From Afipia sp. GAS231 (GTDB taxonomy: Bacteria > Pseudomonadota > Alphaproteobacteria > Rhizobiales > Xanthobacteraceae): a stretch of DNA of 64,000 bases. The stretch spans positions 1,054,001-1,118,000 of the forward strand of contig NZ_LT629703.1 of assembly GCF_900103365.1 (NCBI RefSeq). The letters run 5' to 3'. The notes below the pieces were generated by a model that saw only the letters and a program-made list of their open reading frames with translations, ran no database searches and had not been told where the DNA came from. Within the stretch, counting starts at the first letter, position 1. Every line of letters starts with the position of its first letter. The translations under genes were made by a program, and so were the position numbers. Positions 22,599-30,922 of the stretch are shown here, one piece after another.

Positions 22599-25376
22599 AT
22601 GCAGACGGGTAGCGAGCGCAGCATCTTTCTCTCGACCATGCCCGCGTCCGGCGGGGACCGCACGGCGGCTATATCGATCGTCGTCGTCTCCGCGCTGCTG
22701 TTCGCGTGCGCCGTGCCTTTTGCCGGCGTGCCGCTTGCCCCGGTCCCGGCCTTCGTCGCGAGCTATCAATCCGCGCTCGCGATCAACGACCTGATCACCG
22801 CGGTCCTGCTGTTTTCGCAGTTCGGGGTTTCGCGCTCGCGGGCGCTGCTGCTGCTGGCAAGCGGTTATCTGTTCACGACCATCGCGGCCGTGGTTCACGC
22901 CCTCACCTTTCCGGGCCTGTTCGCCCCCGGCGGGTTGCTCGGCGCGGGCCCGCAAACCACCGTCTGGCTCTACATGGTCTGGCATGGCGGATTCCCGCTG
23001 CTGGTGCTGGGCTATGCCACGCTGAAGGCCCACGACAACGGCACGCGGATGCAGACCTCGCCCGGCAGGGCGATCCTGATAAGCATTGCGGCGGTGGTGT
23101 TGGCGATGGCCGCATTCACCGCGTTTGTCACCGGCGGCCACGACTTTCTGCCGATCCTGCTGAAAAACGGACATTACACGCCGGTCATGCTCGGCGTGGT
23201 GTCGACCGTATGGTGTCTCAGCCTCGCCGCGCTGGCCATGCTCTGGTTTCGCAGGCCGCATTCCGTCCTCGACATCTGGCTGATGGTCGTGCTCTGCGCC
23301 TGGTTGTTCGACATCGCCATGTCGGCCATCCTCAATGTGGCGCGGTTCGATCTCGGCTTCTATCTCGGCCGGATCTACGGGCTGTGTGCCGCCAGTTTCG
23401 TGCTCGCGGTGCTGTTGATCGACAATGTCAGCCTGCAGGCGCAACTGGCCCGCCTGCTCGGAAAGCTGCGTCATCAAGCCGCCTCCGAACGAAATCTTCG
23501 CAACGAGCGCGACCGCATTTTCAGCGCGGTCGTGGAATCATCCAACGATGCCATCATCACCAAGGCGCTCGACGGCACCATCACCGGCTGGAACGGGGCC
23601 GCCGAACGCCTGTTCGGCTACACCTCTGCTGAGGCCGTCGGCCGGCACATCGACATCATCGTCCCGCCGGACCGGCGCACCGAAATCGTCGACATCCTCG
23701 ACCGTGTCGGCGAGGGCGAGCGGATTCAGCACTACGAAACCTCGCGCGTGCGCAAGGACGGCCACAGCGTCGAAGTTTCCCTGAGCGTCTCTCCGATCCG
23801 GTCTGCCTCCGGCGACATCGTCGGTGCGTCCAAGACCGCGCGCGACATCACCGAAAGCAACCGGACACTGCGAGCCCTCACCGGCGAAGTCGAAGAGCGC
23901 CAGCGAATCTTCGAAACCTCGCACGACCTCATCCTGGTGACCGATACCGCCGGAAATTTCATCCAGGTCAGCCCGAGCGCCACCACCATTCTCGGTTACG
24001 CGCCGGCCGAGATGATCGGACACAGCGCGGTGGAGTTCATCCACCCCGACGATCTCGAAAACACCCGCCGCGAGATGCGAACGGCGCGACGGGGGCAGAG
24101 CAAGCGCAATTTCGAAACCCGCTACATCGGCAAGGACGGCAAGGCGGTTTCGCTGAACTGGAGCGGGACATGGTCGGAACCGGTCAGGCGCCACTTCTTC
24201 ATCGGCCGCGATCTCACGGAAAAGCAGGCTGCCGAGGCCCAGCTGCGGCACGTCCAGAAGATGGACGCGATCGGCCAGCTGACGGGCGGTGTCGCGCATG
24301 ACTTCAACAACATCCTGACCGTGATCACCGGGACCATCGGAATCCTGGAGGAAGCCGTCGCCGACAAGCCCGAGCTCGTTTCGATCGCCAAGCTGATTGA
24401 CGAAGCCGCCGAACGCGGGGCCAGCCTGACCAAGCATCTCTTGGCCTTTGCCCGCAAGCAGCCGCTGCAGCCCCGCGAGATCGACGTCAATTCGCTGGTG
24501 CTGGAGGCTGCCAAGCTGCTGCATCCGACGCTCGGCGAGCATGTCGAAATCAAGCCGCTGCTGGCCGACGACGCCTGGACGGCGCTGGTCGATCCGAGCC
24601 AGCTCACCACCGCGGTGCTGAATCTGGCCCTCAACGCCCGCGATGCGATGCCCCAGGGCGGCAAGCTCGCGCTCGAGACCAGCAACGTCTACCTCGACGA
24701 AAACTATGCGAGCATGCACAGCGAGGTGACGCCGGGCAACTACGTCATGGTCGCCGTCAGCGACACCGGCGCCGGCATTCCCGCGGCCCTGCTGGAGCGG
24801 GTATTCGATCCCTTCTTCACCACCAAGGAAGTCGGCAAGGGCACCGGGCTTGGCCTCAGCATGGTATTCGGCTTCGTCAAACAGTCGGGCGGGCACATCA
24901 AGATTTACAGCGAGGAAGGCCACGGCACATCCGTCAAGATGTACCTGCCGCGAGCGACCGGATTGAACCAGACCGCCGCGGAGGTGCTGATCTCGGCCAA
25001 TGTCGAGGGCGGTCACGAAGCAATCCTCGTCGTCGAGGACGATTCGATGGTGCGGCGCTATGTAGTGACCCAGATCGAGAGCCTGGGCTACACCACGCTC
25101 GAGGCGGCCAATGCCGCCGACGCCCTGAAAATCCTCGACACCGCGCGGGTCGATCTGCTGTTCACCGATGTGATCATGCCGGGCACCATGAACGGCCGCC
25201 AACTGGTCGAGGAGGCGTTAAAGCGGCAACCTTCGCTCAAGACCCTGTACACGTCAGGGTATACCGAGAACGCCATCGTCCATCATGGCCGCCTCGATTC
25301 CGGCGTGCTGTTGCTCGCCAAACCCTATCGCAAGTTCGAATTGGCCAGGATGCTGCGGCTGGCGCTTGCCAGTTGA
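22599..25376 (+). CDS. Membrane MASE4-like/PAS/PAS hybrid histidine kinase
   Basis: A 925-residue hybrid kinase from ATG 22599 (GGAG upstream); an ATG at 22539 would add 20 residues. An N-terminal integral-membrane sensor of about seven helices (residues about 20-260) resembles MASE4-type domains. A short coiled segment follows, then two PAS domains (about 285-395 and 405-515) and a dimerisation domain with H567 in GGVAHDFNNIL. The HATPase has NLALNARDAM and GKGTGLGLSMV. The C-terminal receiver has D857 (LLFTDVIMPG) and lysine in LLAKPY. The kinase core is of the PAS-HK-REC type that commonly controls stress or motility outputs. It is divergent from the single receiver. Confidence 0.92.
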   Translation: MQTGSERSIFLSTMPASGGDRTAAISIVVVSALLFACAVPFAGVPLAPVPAFVASYQSALAINDLITAVLLFSQFGVSRSRALLLLASGYLFTTIAAVVHALTFPGLFAPGGLLGAGPQTTVWLYMVWHGGFPLLVLGYATLKAHDNGTRMQTSPGRAILISIAAVVLAMAAFTAFVTGGHDFLPILLKNGHYTPVMLGVVSTVWCLSLAALAMLWFRRPHSVLDIWLMVVLCAWLFDIAMSAILNVARFDLGFYLGRIYGLCAASFVLAVLLIDNVSLQAQLARLLGKLRHQAASERNLRNERDRIFSAVVESSNDAIITKALDGTITGWNGAAERLFGYTSAEAVGRHIDIIVPPDRRTEIVDILDRVGEGERIQHYETSRVRKDGHSVEVSLSVSPIRSASGDIVGASKTARDITESNRTLRALTGEVEERQRIFETSHDLILVTDTAGNFIQVSPSATTILGYAPAEMIGHSAVEFIHPDDLENTRREMRTARRGQSKRNFETRYIGKDGKAVSLNWSGTWSEPVRRHFFIGRDLTEKQAAEAQLRHVQKMDAIGQLTGGVAHDFNNILTVITGTIGILEEAVADKPELVSIAKLIDEAAERGASLTKHLLAFARKQPLQPREIDVNSLVLEAAKLLHPTLGEHVEIKPLLADDAWTALVDPSQLTTAVLNLALNARDAMPQGGKLALETSNVYLDENYASMHSEVTPGNYVMVAVSDTGAGIPAALLERVFDPFFTTKEVGKGTGLGLSMVFGFVKQSGGHIKIYSEEGHGTSVKMYLPRATGLNQTAAEVLISANVEGGHEAILVVEDDSMVRRYVVTQIESLGYTTLEAANAADALKILDTARVDLLFTDVIMPGTMNGRQLVEEALKRQPSLKTLYTSGYTENAIVHHGRLDSGVLLLAKPYRKFELARMLRLALAS

Positions 25377-25443
25377 AGCATTCCGCACGGCTGATATATC
25401 GGTTGCGGAAGGCCCGTCTGGACGGGCCAGCGGACAGGGTCTC

Positions 25444-26439
25444 TTGAAAAATCTCCTCACCGATATATCCGGCGTTCGCGTTGGTCACGCCGACGATGCA
25501 GCGATCGCCTCCGGCGTCACCGCGATCATTTTTGACGCTCCTGCGGTGGCGTCGATCGATGTTCGCGGCGGCGGCCCGGGCACCCGCGAGGAATCGGTGC
25601 TTCATCTCGAAGGTACCGTCGACGCGATTGACGCGATCACGCTCTCCGGCGGCTCGGCGCTCGGCCTGGATGCCGCTGGCGGCGTACAGGCCTGGCTGGC
25701 CGAACAGGGCCGCGGCTTAAGGATACGCGACGCCGTCATTCCGATCGTCCCGGGCGCGATCTGCTTCGATCTCCTGAACGGCGGCAGCAAGGCCTGGGGA
25801 CGCTTCCCGCCCTACCGCGATCTCGGTTATGCCGCGGCCCAGGCTGCGAGCACCGATTTCACACTGGGCAGCGTCGGCGCCGGTCTCGGCGCCACCACGG
25901 CCAATTTCAAGGGCGGCCTCGGCTCCGCTTCCGCGCAAACCGGGAGCGGCATCGCGGTCGCCGCACTCGCGGTGGTCAACGCCGTCGGCAGCGTCACGGT
26001 CGGCGACGGGCCGTGGTTCTGGGCAGCGCCGTTCGAGGCCAACAACGAGTTCGGCGGACGCGGACTTCCGCCGTCTTTCAATCCCGAGATGTTGAAGGCG
26101 CGGCTCAAGGGCGGTCCGGACGCGAGGGCTGCGGAAAACACCACGCTGGTGGTCGTCGTTACCGACGCCGTGCTGACCAAGCCGCAGGCCCGGCGGTTGG
26201 CAATGATCGCGCAGACCGGAATGGCGCGCGCAATCTATCCGGTCCACGCGCCGCTCGACGGCGACGTGGTGTTCGCGGCGGCGACCGGCCAAAAGCCGAT
26301 CGATCCGCTGTTCGGTCTTACCGAACTCGGCATGGTGGCCGCCAATACGGTCGCCCGCGCGATTGCGCGTGGCGTCCATGCGGCGACCGCGCTGCCCTTT
26401 CTGGGCGCGCTACCGGCGTGGAGCGATCGCTTCGGCTAG
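25444..26439 (+). CDS. S58-family (DmpA/BapA-type) self-processing aminopeptidase
   Basis: N-terminal-nucleophile hydrolase of the P1/DmpA family, which releases N-terminal residues from peptides or beta-peptides after self-cleavage. The protein is 331 residues from TTG 25444. That start has a modest CAGGG upstream and no in-frame ATG lies before about residue 215; the frame upstream runs into the preceding kinase gene. The probable autocleavage site is N232-T233 in ENTTLVVVVTDA. GGSALGLDAAGG and GLGATTANFKGG are further family marks. There is no signal peptide. It follows the hybrid kinase by 67 bp and may share its transcript. Confidence 0.88.
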   Translation: MKNLLTDISGVRVGHADDAAIASGVTAIIFDAPAVASIDVRGGGPGTREESVLHLEGTVDAIDAITLSGGSALGLDAAGGVQAWLAEQGRGLRIRDAVIPIVPGAICFDLLNGGSKAWGRFPPYRDLGYAAAQAASTDFTLGSVGAGLGATTANFKGGLGSASAQTGSGIAVAALAVVNAVGSVTVGDGPWFWAAPFEANNEFGGRGLPPSFNPEMLKARLKGGPDARAAENTTLVVVVTDAVLTKPQARRLAMIAQTGMARAIYPVHAPLDGDVVFAAATGQKPIDPLFGLTELGMVAANTVARAIARGVHAATALPFLGALPAWSDRFG

Positions 26440-26476
26440 GTCGCTTGCCGAACGACGATCATCGCCGGATCTCAGT

Positions 26477-27256
26477 TCAGACGCTCACCGAAAGCGATGA
26501 CTGCGCCGAAGAGGCAATCGAGCTGGCCGCGCGCTGGATCATCTGCTCGATGAAATTATAGGACGAACTTGCGGAACTCGATGAGCTGTTGCTGGCCGGC
26601 GACGTCATCGTGACCTTCGATCCGTCGGCGTAGGTCAACGACGTTGTGGTCGAGCCATCGCTGTTGGTGGTGGAGGTCGAGGAAGCGCCCTGCAGCGCCG
26701 CCAATAGCGGATCGGTATTGGATCCATCGGAGCTTCCGGAACCGCCGGCGCTGCGATGATGATGACCGCCCTTGCCGCCGGCGCCCTTCAGCGCCGCGGA
26801 CATTTCGTCGAGGCTGACCGAGCCGTCACCGTTCTTGTCGAGCTTGGAGAAGACGTTATCGGCCGCCTTGAGATTGGTGCCGCCGGCGCCGAGCGCGTTC
26901 TCGAATTCGGATTTGGTGACCTTGCCGTCGCCATTGGCGTCGATCTTCGAGAACAGGTCCTTCAGCGCGCTGGAGGCGTCGGTCGGCGAAGCCGTGGTTG
27001 ATGCCGTCGCGGACTGGCTCTGGGCGTCGAGCAACGCGCTCATGGTCTGCGGCGATATCTGCGTAAAGCCGCTGCCGCCGGTCGTCGTGCCCGTGGCGCT
27101 CGAAGCCGGGGTGGTGCTGCCTGACTGATCGAACGGATTGGCGGCGGGCTGCGTGAAACCCGTCGATGTCGTGGACGACGACTTTGACGACTTCGACGAC
27201 GTCAGCGACTTGAGGGCATCGATCGCCGCGGACGCAGCAGTTAAGGCAGGCAACAT
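26477..27256 (-). CDS. Two-EF-hand, Ser/Thr-rich protein
   Basis: A 259-residue protein with two canonical calcium loops: D106-E117 (DANGDGKVTKSE) and D140-E151 (DKNGDGSVSLDE). They are flanked by low-complexity Ser/Thr-rich tails and a HHH stretch (GGHHHR). There is no N-terminal signal peptide, so it is either cytoplasmic or exported by a C-terminal route. The ATG at 27256 (GGAG upstream) is preferred to the longer frame. It is convergent with the S58 peptidase and divergent from rpe. The function is likely calcium buffering or sensing, inferred only from the EF-hands. Confidence 0.85.
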   Translation of the reverse strand: MLPALTAASAAIDALKSLTSSKSSKSSSTTSTGFTQPAANPFDQSGSTTPASSATGTTTGGSGFTQISPQTMSALLDAQSQSATASTTASPTDASSALKDLFSKIDANGDGKVTKSEFENALGAGGTNLKAADNVFSKLDKNGDGSVSLDEMSAALKGAGGKGGHHHRSAGGSGSSDGSNTDPLLAALQGASSTSTTNSDGSTTTSLTYADGSKVTMTSPASNSSSSSASSSYNFIEQMIQRAASSIASSAQSSLSVSV

Positions 27257-27517
27257 GACGGAACTCCGACAACACCGCATCACGCGGACCAGGTTCTGCG
27301 GATTAACTCAGCAAGCCCTGTGCCATGACGAAAAACCCAATGAAACCGGGCTTTTTTCTGCTTCAGGCGCCCGCCGGATCGGCAATTGGTGCCCGCGGGC
27401 GGCAGATTTTTCCGCCCCACCGGCGCAGTTTGCCGCTGCATTGCCCCCGGCCGTCCTGCATGTTACGCGGAGCTATTCTCCCCTTTGCCTCTCCTTCAAG
27501 CGCTACGGGAAACGCAC

Positions 27518-28219
27518 ATGTCTCAACCATTCGCGTCACGTCCCCTCGTCATCGCCCCGTCGATTCTGGCGGCGGATTTCGCCAAGCTCGGCGAAGAGGT
27601 CCGCGCCGTGGACGCAGCCGGCGCCGACTGGATCCATCTCGACGTGATGGACGGACATTTCGTTCCCAACATTTCCTACGGCCCCGACGTCATCAAGGCG
27701 ATGCGCCCGCACACCAAGAAGACCTTCGACGCGCATCTGATGATCTCGCCGTGCGATCCCTACCTCGAAGCCTTCGCCAAGGCCGGCTGCGATCAGATCA
27801 CCGTCCATGCCGAGGCCGGCCCGCATCTGCACCGCTCGCTGCAGGCGATCCGCGCGCTCGGCAAGAAGGCCGGAGTCGTTCTCAACCCCGGCACGCCGGT
27901 GAGCGCGATCGAATATGTCATCGACCTGATCGATCTCGTGCTGGTCATGTCGGTTAATCCCGGCTTCGGCGGCCAGGCCTTCATCAAGTCCGCCGTCGGC
28001 AAGGTCGGCGACCTCAGGGCAATGACCGCAGGCCGTCCGATCGACATCGAGGTGGATGGCGGCGTTGGCCCCGACGTGTCGGGCCAACTCGCCGCCGCCG
28101 GCGCCAATGCGTTCGTCGCGGGCTCCGCCGTGTTCAAGGGCGGCACGGTGGAATCCTACAAGGCCAACATATCCGCGATCCGCAACGCCGCCGCGCTCGC
28201 GCGCGGCGAAGCGATCTGA
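27518..28219 (+). CDS. rpe: Ribulose-phosphate 3-epimerase
   Basis: Interconverts ribulose 5-phosphate and xylulose 5-phosphate (pentose phosphate and Calvin cycles). The protein is 233 residues, a TIM barrel. Catalytic and metal segments [12 protein letters not shown] (about 37-48), DAHLMI and [10 protein letters not shown] are present, and the phosphate-binding end is VDGGVG and AGSAVF. The ATG at 27518 has GGGA upstream. It stands alone, with repeats immediately downstream. Confidence 0.97.
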   Translation: MSQPFASRPLVIAPSILAADFAKLGEEVRAVDAAGADWIHLDVMDGHFVPNISYGPDVIKAMRPHTKKTFDAHLMISPCDPYLEAFAKAGCDQITVHAEAGPHLHRSLQAIRALGKKAGVVLNPGTPVSAIEYVIDLIDLVLVMSVNPGFGGQAFIKSAVGKVGDLRAMTAGRPIDIEVDGGVGPDVSGQLAAAGANAFVAGSAVFKGGTVESYKANISAIRNAAALARGEAI

Positions 28220-28232
28220 GTTTTGTAGTCTT

Positions 28233-28319
28233 GTAGGGTGGGCAAAGGCGCCTAGCGCCGTGCCCACCAGTTATTTCGGTAATGCAAATGGTGGGCACGC
28301 TACGCTTTGCCCACCCTAC
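28233..28319. repeat. Interspersed palindromic repeat, family III
   Basis: An 87-bp near-perfect inverted repeat. The left arm begins GTAGGGTGGGCAAAG and the right arm ends CTTTGCCCACCCTAC. Inner arms are GTGCCCACC and GGTGGGCAC around an AT-rich centre. It starts 14 bp after the rpe stop and may also work as its transcript end. Confidence 0.88.
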
Positions 28320-28359
28320 GAAGCTGACGCCGTCATTGCGGGCGAAGCGCCTATCGGTT

Positions 28360-28481
28360 GTCATCCCCCGCGCATGCGGGGGATCCAGTACGCTGCGGCC
28401 TATCAATTCAATCACAGACGCCTCTGGAATACTGGATCACCCGCTCCAGTGCGCAATTGCGCACAAGGCGGGTGATGACAG
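28360..28481. repeat. Interspersed repeat, family IV
   Basis: A 122-bp element with imperfect ends TGTCATCCCCCGC and GCGGGTGATGACA. It contains the internal hairpin CCCCCGCGCATGCGGGGG and the paired strings ATCCAGTA and TACTGGAT. It does not code for protein. Confidence 0.8.
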
Positions 28482-28531
28482 CAGTGAGCATTCTCGCGGC
28501 GCGATGCGCCCGAAGTTTTGCAATCAACCTT

Positions 28532-28648
28532 GCCCTCGAAATAAGAGGGCGCGGGGAAGACCGGGTGCGCGCTGCACCCGCGGTCTCGCAGGCGTGTTGC
28601 AAAAGGATATGCTGCCCACGAGCATACAGGTTCAGCTGACAACACGCC
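28532..28648 (+). ncRNA. Three-hairpin structured repeat element (RNA candidate)
   Basis: Three successive stems within 117 bases. Hairpin 1 is GCCCTC/GAGGGC (28532-28550). Hairpin 2 is AGACC+GGGTGC paired with GCACCC+GGTCT with a two-base bulge (28558-28586). Hairpin 3 is GGCGTGTTG/CAACACGCC (28591-28599 with 28640-28648), enclosing TATGCT/AGCATA. Parts of it, and degraded sequence to about 28900, resemble a repeat I recall from Bradyrhizobium genomes; this is memory, not a search. Whether it is transcribed is unknown. No protein frame here looks real. Confidence 0.45.
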
Positions 28649-28901
28649 GGCCTCCCCCACGCAATGGTTTTACGGCTTATACGAGATCGTCCTGGTGACC
28701 GGCTTTCTTGCCACCATCATCCGCTTCAGCTTTCGCTTCCGCCGACTTGACGCCAGCACCGGGGCGTCGGACCCAAACGATTTCGCCGTACGCAATGGCA
28801 GCGTTCGTCTTCGCAGCCATCGCGTCCACCGCATCTCACCGCACGTTCGTGACGATCGCGAGCGCCCCTCTCATCGCGGGAGACGGGCGGAGTTAAACGC
28901 C

Positions 28902-28977
28902 TGATTTGCCCGACGGCTCAATCGAAATATTTTTATCCGAAGGGCTGGACAGGATTTTGGTGATTTGCCCGTCGGGC
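28902..28977. repeat. Interspersed repeat, family V, with duplicated TGATTTGCCCG ends
   Basis: TGATTTGCCCGACGG (28902-28916) and TGATTTGCCCGTCGGGC (28961-28977) bracket an AT-rich centre. The stretch 28650-28901 before it is degenerate and holds no gene I can support. The stretch 28978-29103 also shows no gene. Confidence 0.6.
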
Positions 28978-29103
28978 TACTTTGTCGCAGGGGCTGCGCG
29001 AAGATTTCGCTTGTGGGGAAGCGAAGCAGCAGCCGTGAACCAAAGCGCCGGGCAGACGGCGCGCGAGAGTCCGCTATGGCCCGAGAGCGACCAACTTCCT
29101 CAA

Positions 29104-29424
29104 TCAGCTTTTCGAAGCGCTTCTCGCCCAAGCAAGGGACGCCGCAGCTATCGGAACCACTTCGCCGACGTCGACCACGGGAACGACATTGACGTCGTTC
29201 CAAAAATTGTACTTTGAGACGAACGTGACGATGACCTTGGGGTCGCCGGCCTCGGCCAGCACGTAACCGCCGTTACCGGCCAGGTTCGAGACGAACGCGT
29301 GGACCGTCAAACCGTCTTCCGGCTTCCACTTGCCGAACGCGGTCAGCAGAGCTTCCGAGCCCGCAAAACCTTCGTCGTGGGTGAGCCCGGTCGAGCGGAT
29401 GGCGTATTCAATCATGTACTTCAT
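29104..29424 (-). CDS. DUF3303-type small protein
   Basis: A 106-residue soluble protein starting MKYMIEYAIRSTGLTHDEG, with the pattern of the DUF3303 family (ferredoxin-like alpha/beta, monooxygenase-like size). The ATG at 29424 is chosen over the longer frame because AGGGAGGAGGGAC lies just upstream. No catalytic motif is visible. It lies 71 bp downstream of a DUF1330 gene in the same direction, so these may be one transcript. Function unknown. Confidence 0.8.
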   Translation of the reverse strand: MKYMIEYAIRSTGLTHDEGFAGSEALLTAFGKWKPEDGLTVHAFVSNLAGNGGYVLAEAGDPKVIVTFVSKYNFWNDVNVVPVVDVGEVVPIAAASLAWARSASKS

Positions 29425-29445
29425 GAAGTCCCTCCTCCCTCTGAC

Positions 29446-29508
29446 ATTCGGGCACACGTCGCCCCAATCGTGAGTCACAATGGCAAAGCGAAGGTTCAAG
29501 GGTCAGGC
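29446..29508. repeat. 63-bp duplicated segment, copy A
   Basis: Matches 30449-30511 with five mismatches over 63 bp. Read on the minus strand, it spans the last codons and stop of the DUF1330 gene (CCTGACCCTTGA) and the leader of the DUF3303 gene. It marks a local segmental duplication. Confidence 0.85.
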
Positions 29509-29906
29509 ACGCCTTCGACTGCAAAGCCGTGAGTAAATGTTGCGTATTTTTCGCCGACCTTCCGGATTTCGGCAAATTCCTTGCTGTCCCGCCACGCCTT
29601 GATCTTCTCCAAGCTGTCCCAGACTTGAATAGTCACACGCTTTGGTGCTCCGCCTTCAAACGTGGTCAGCTTTCCAGCCAAGTTGCCGGCAACACCGCCG
29701 ACGGCGACGAAGCGTCCTCCGGCTGCCTTGATGACTGCTTGAGCCTTAGGAGCGTACTCCTTCGCATAAGCATCGGCATCGTGCACATCGATTTCCGAGA
29801 CGTAGTAGACAGGCGGCTTGGCCTGGGCGCGAAGCCCTTGAACCGCAAGTCCGCCGAGCGCGACGCCAGCGAGCAATACCATTGCACTCCGATAACTGGA
29901 CCTCAT
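29496..29906 (-). CDS. Exported DUF1330-family protein (copy 1)
   Basis: A 136-residue protein with a signal-like N terminus (MRSSYRSAMVLLAGVALGGL, AQA-type end) followed by a DUF1330 ferredoxin-like domain (YYVSEIDVHDADAYAKEY, VTIQVWDSLEKIKAW). DUF1330 proteins resemble antibiotic-biosynthesis monooxygenases, but their function is not established. The ATG at 29906 has GGAGGG upstream. It is paralogous to the next upstream gene. Their N termini share the MRS...AMV.LAGVA.G..AVQGL pattern. Confidence 0.85.
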   Translation of the reverse strand: MRSSYRSAMVLLAGVALGGLAVQGLRAQAKPPVYYVSEIDVHDADAYAKEYAPKAQAVIKAAGGRFVAVGGVAGNLAGKLTTFEGGAPKRVTIQVWDSLEKIKAWRDSKEFAEIRKVGEKYATFTHGFAVEGVPDP

Positions 29907-30007
29907 GGCAATTCCCTCCGTTTGTGCGGGTTCAATTTAGCCGCGGTGCGGCACCGGCACCTGATGTCTGGTCGGCGGCCCGCAGCCGCGGTCTGGGATG
30001 AAGGCGG

Positions 30008-30397
30008 CTACTTTTCGGCTTCGACGATGTACCGCCGTATTACCTTAACTGCCTTGTCACGCTGGGGTGCAAGGTCCATCCAGGCTTTCGACTTGTAGAA
30101 TGCCACTCCGTCATCCAAGCTGTCCCATTCGACGATGGCCGCACTCTTGGGAGGCGACCCACCCTCTATTTGAACAACCCGTCCGGCTGCGGTGCGTAAA
30201 GCTCGACCATGGGCTGCCTCTATCAACTTCCGGGCGGTAGGGAGGTATGCGGCTTGGGCTGCAGGATCGAGGATTTCAGATTCGCTGATCGAGTAAGCTT
30301 TCAGCTTGGCTCCTTGCGCGTGGAGGCCCTGGACCGCGATAGCTCCAATTGCGACGCCAGCGAGCATTACCATTGCGAGTTTAAAATTAGATCTCAT
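30008..30397 (-). CDS. Exported DUF1330-family protein (copy 2)
   Basis: A 129-residue paralogue of the DUF1330 gene at 29496, in tandem and same direction, 101 bp upstream of it. The signal-like N terminus is MRSNFKLAMVMLAGVAIGAI. The mature part has the DUF1330 pattern AAYLPTARKLIEAAHGR and AIVEWDSLDDGVAFYKS. The ATG at 30397 has GGAGGG upstream. The leader carries the 63-bp duplicated segment (copy B), including what looks like the 3' end of a lost third copy. Function unknown. Confidence 0.85.
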   Translation of the reverse strand: MRSNFKLAMVMLAGVAIGAIAVQGLHAQGAKLKAYSISESEILDPAAQAAYLPTARKLIEAAHGRALRTAAGRVVQIEGGSPPKSAAIVEWDSLDDGVAFYKSKAWMDLAPQRDKAVKVIRRYIVEAEK

Positions 30398-30448
30398 GGC
30401 TGTCCCTCCGATTGTGGCGTTTCAATTCAAGATGATGGTTCCTCTCAT

Positions 30449-30511
30449 ATTCGGGCAGACGTTGCCCTAGTCGTGAGTCACAATGGCAATGCGAAGGTTC
30501 AAGGGTCAGGC
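30449..30511. repeat. 63-bp duplicated segment, copy B, with remnant gene end
   Basis: Second copy of the segment at 29446-29508. On the minus strand it starts with the same CCTGACCCTTGA that ends the DUF1330 gene (…PDP, stop), but no DUF1330 gene lies upstream of it. Sequence beyond 30520 is unrelated. Confidence 0.75.
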
Positions 30512-30685
30512 GTGCTGACGCGTCAAAAAGCTGGAGGAATTGTAGCGGCGCCAAGCCTAAAATCGATCTCCAGGGTACGGGGTCTGCCCGGAGAAGTTCA
30601 TTTTGAGATAGTGAAGCCGCTCACATTTGTCTGCTTTTGGAGGGGGTAACATTAGCTCAGCTTCTTACTTCTAAGGAGGCGCGTG

Positions 30686-30892
30686 ATGCTAACAACGATC
30701 AACAACCGAAACTCCGAGCATAACGCTCGCGACTGGATGGTGACGCTTTTGGGTTGTGTCGGCTTTCCAACATTGAATGTGTTGCGAAGGACGCGCGGTG
30801 AAAGCAACCCGAAGCCACCCTGGAAACAATTCGACGATACACACCATTGGGATTCAACCGCGGAGGATTGGATCCCCAACGATCCGACGTGA
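30686..30892 (+). CDS. Small hypothetical protein with strong ribosome site
   Basis: A 68-residue frame starting MLTTINNRNSEHNARDW. AAGGAGG lies seven bases before the ATG at 30686, unusually good for this window. A hydrophobic stretch VTLLGCVGFPTLNVL is followed by a basic, Pro/Trp-rich tail ending WIPNDPT. Codon use is less GC3-biased than neighbours, so it may be acquired or a degraded fragment. No family was recognised. It is convergent with the GST gene. Confidence 0.4.
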   Translation: MLTTINNRNSEHNARDWMVTLLGCVGFPTLNVLRRTRGESNPKPPWKQFDDTHHWDSTAEDWIPNDPT

Positions 30893-30922
30893 TCGCCTTG
30901 TTCGACATGCACAGGCAACCCG

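Noticed and set aside
27326..27358. Possible terminator near CCGGGCTTTTTT
   Set aside because: The stem is only about five pairs with a bulge, and no gene ends just upstream on the plus strand.
28407..28900. Short open frames in the repeat cluster (60-140 codons)
   Set aside because: They lie within palindromic repeats on both strands and lack ribosome sites, so they reflect repeat sequence and not genes.
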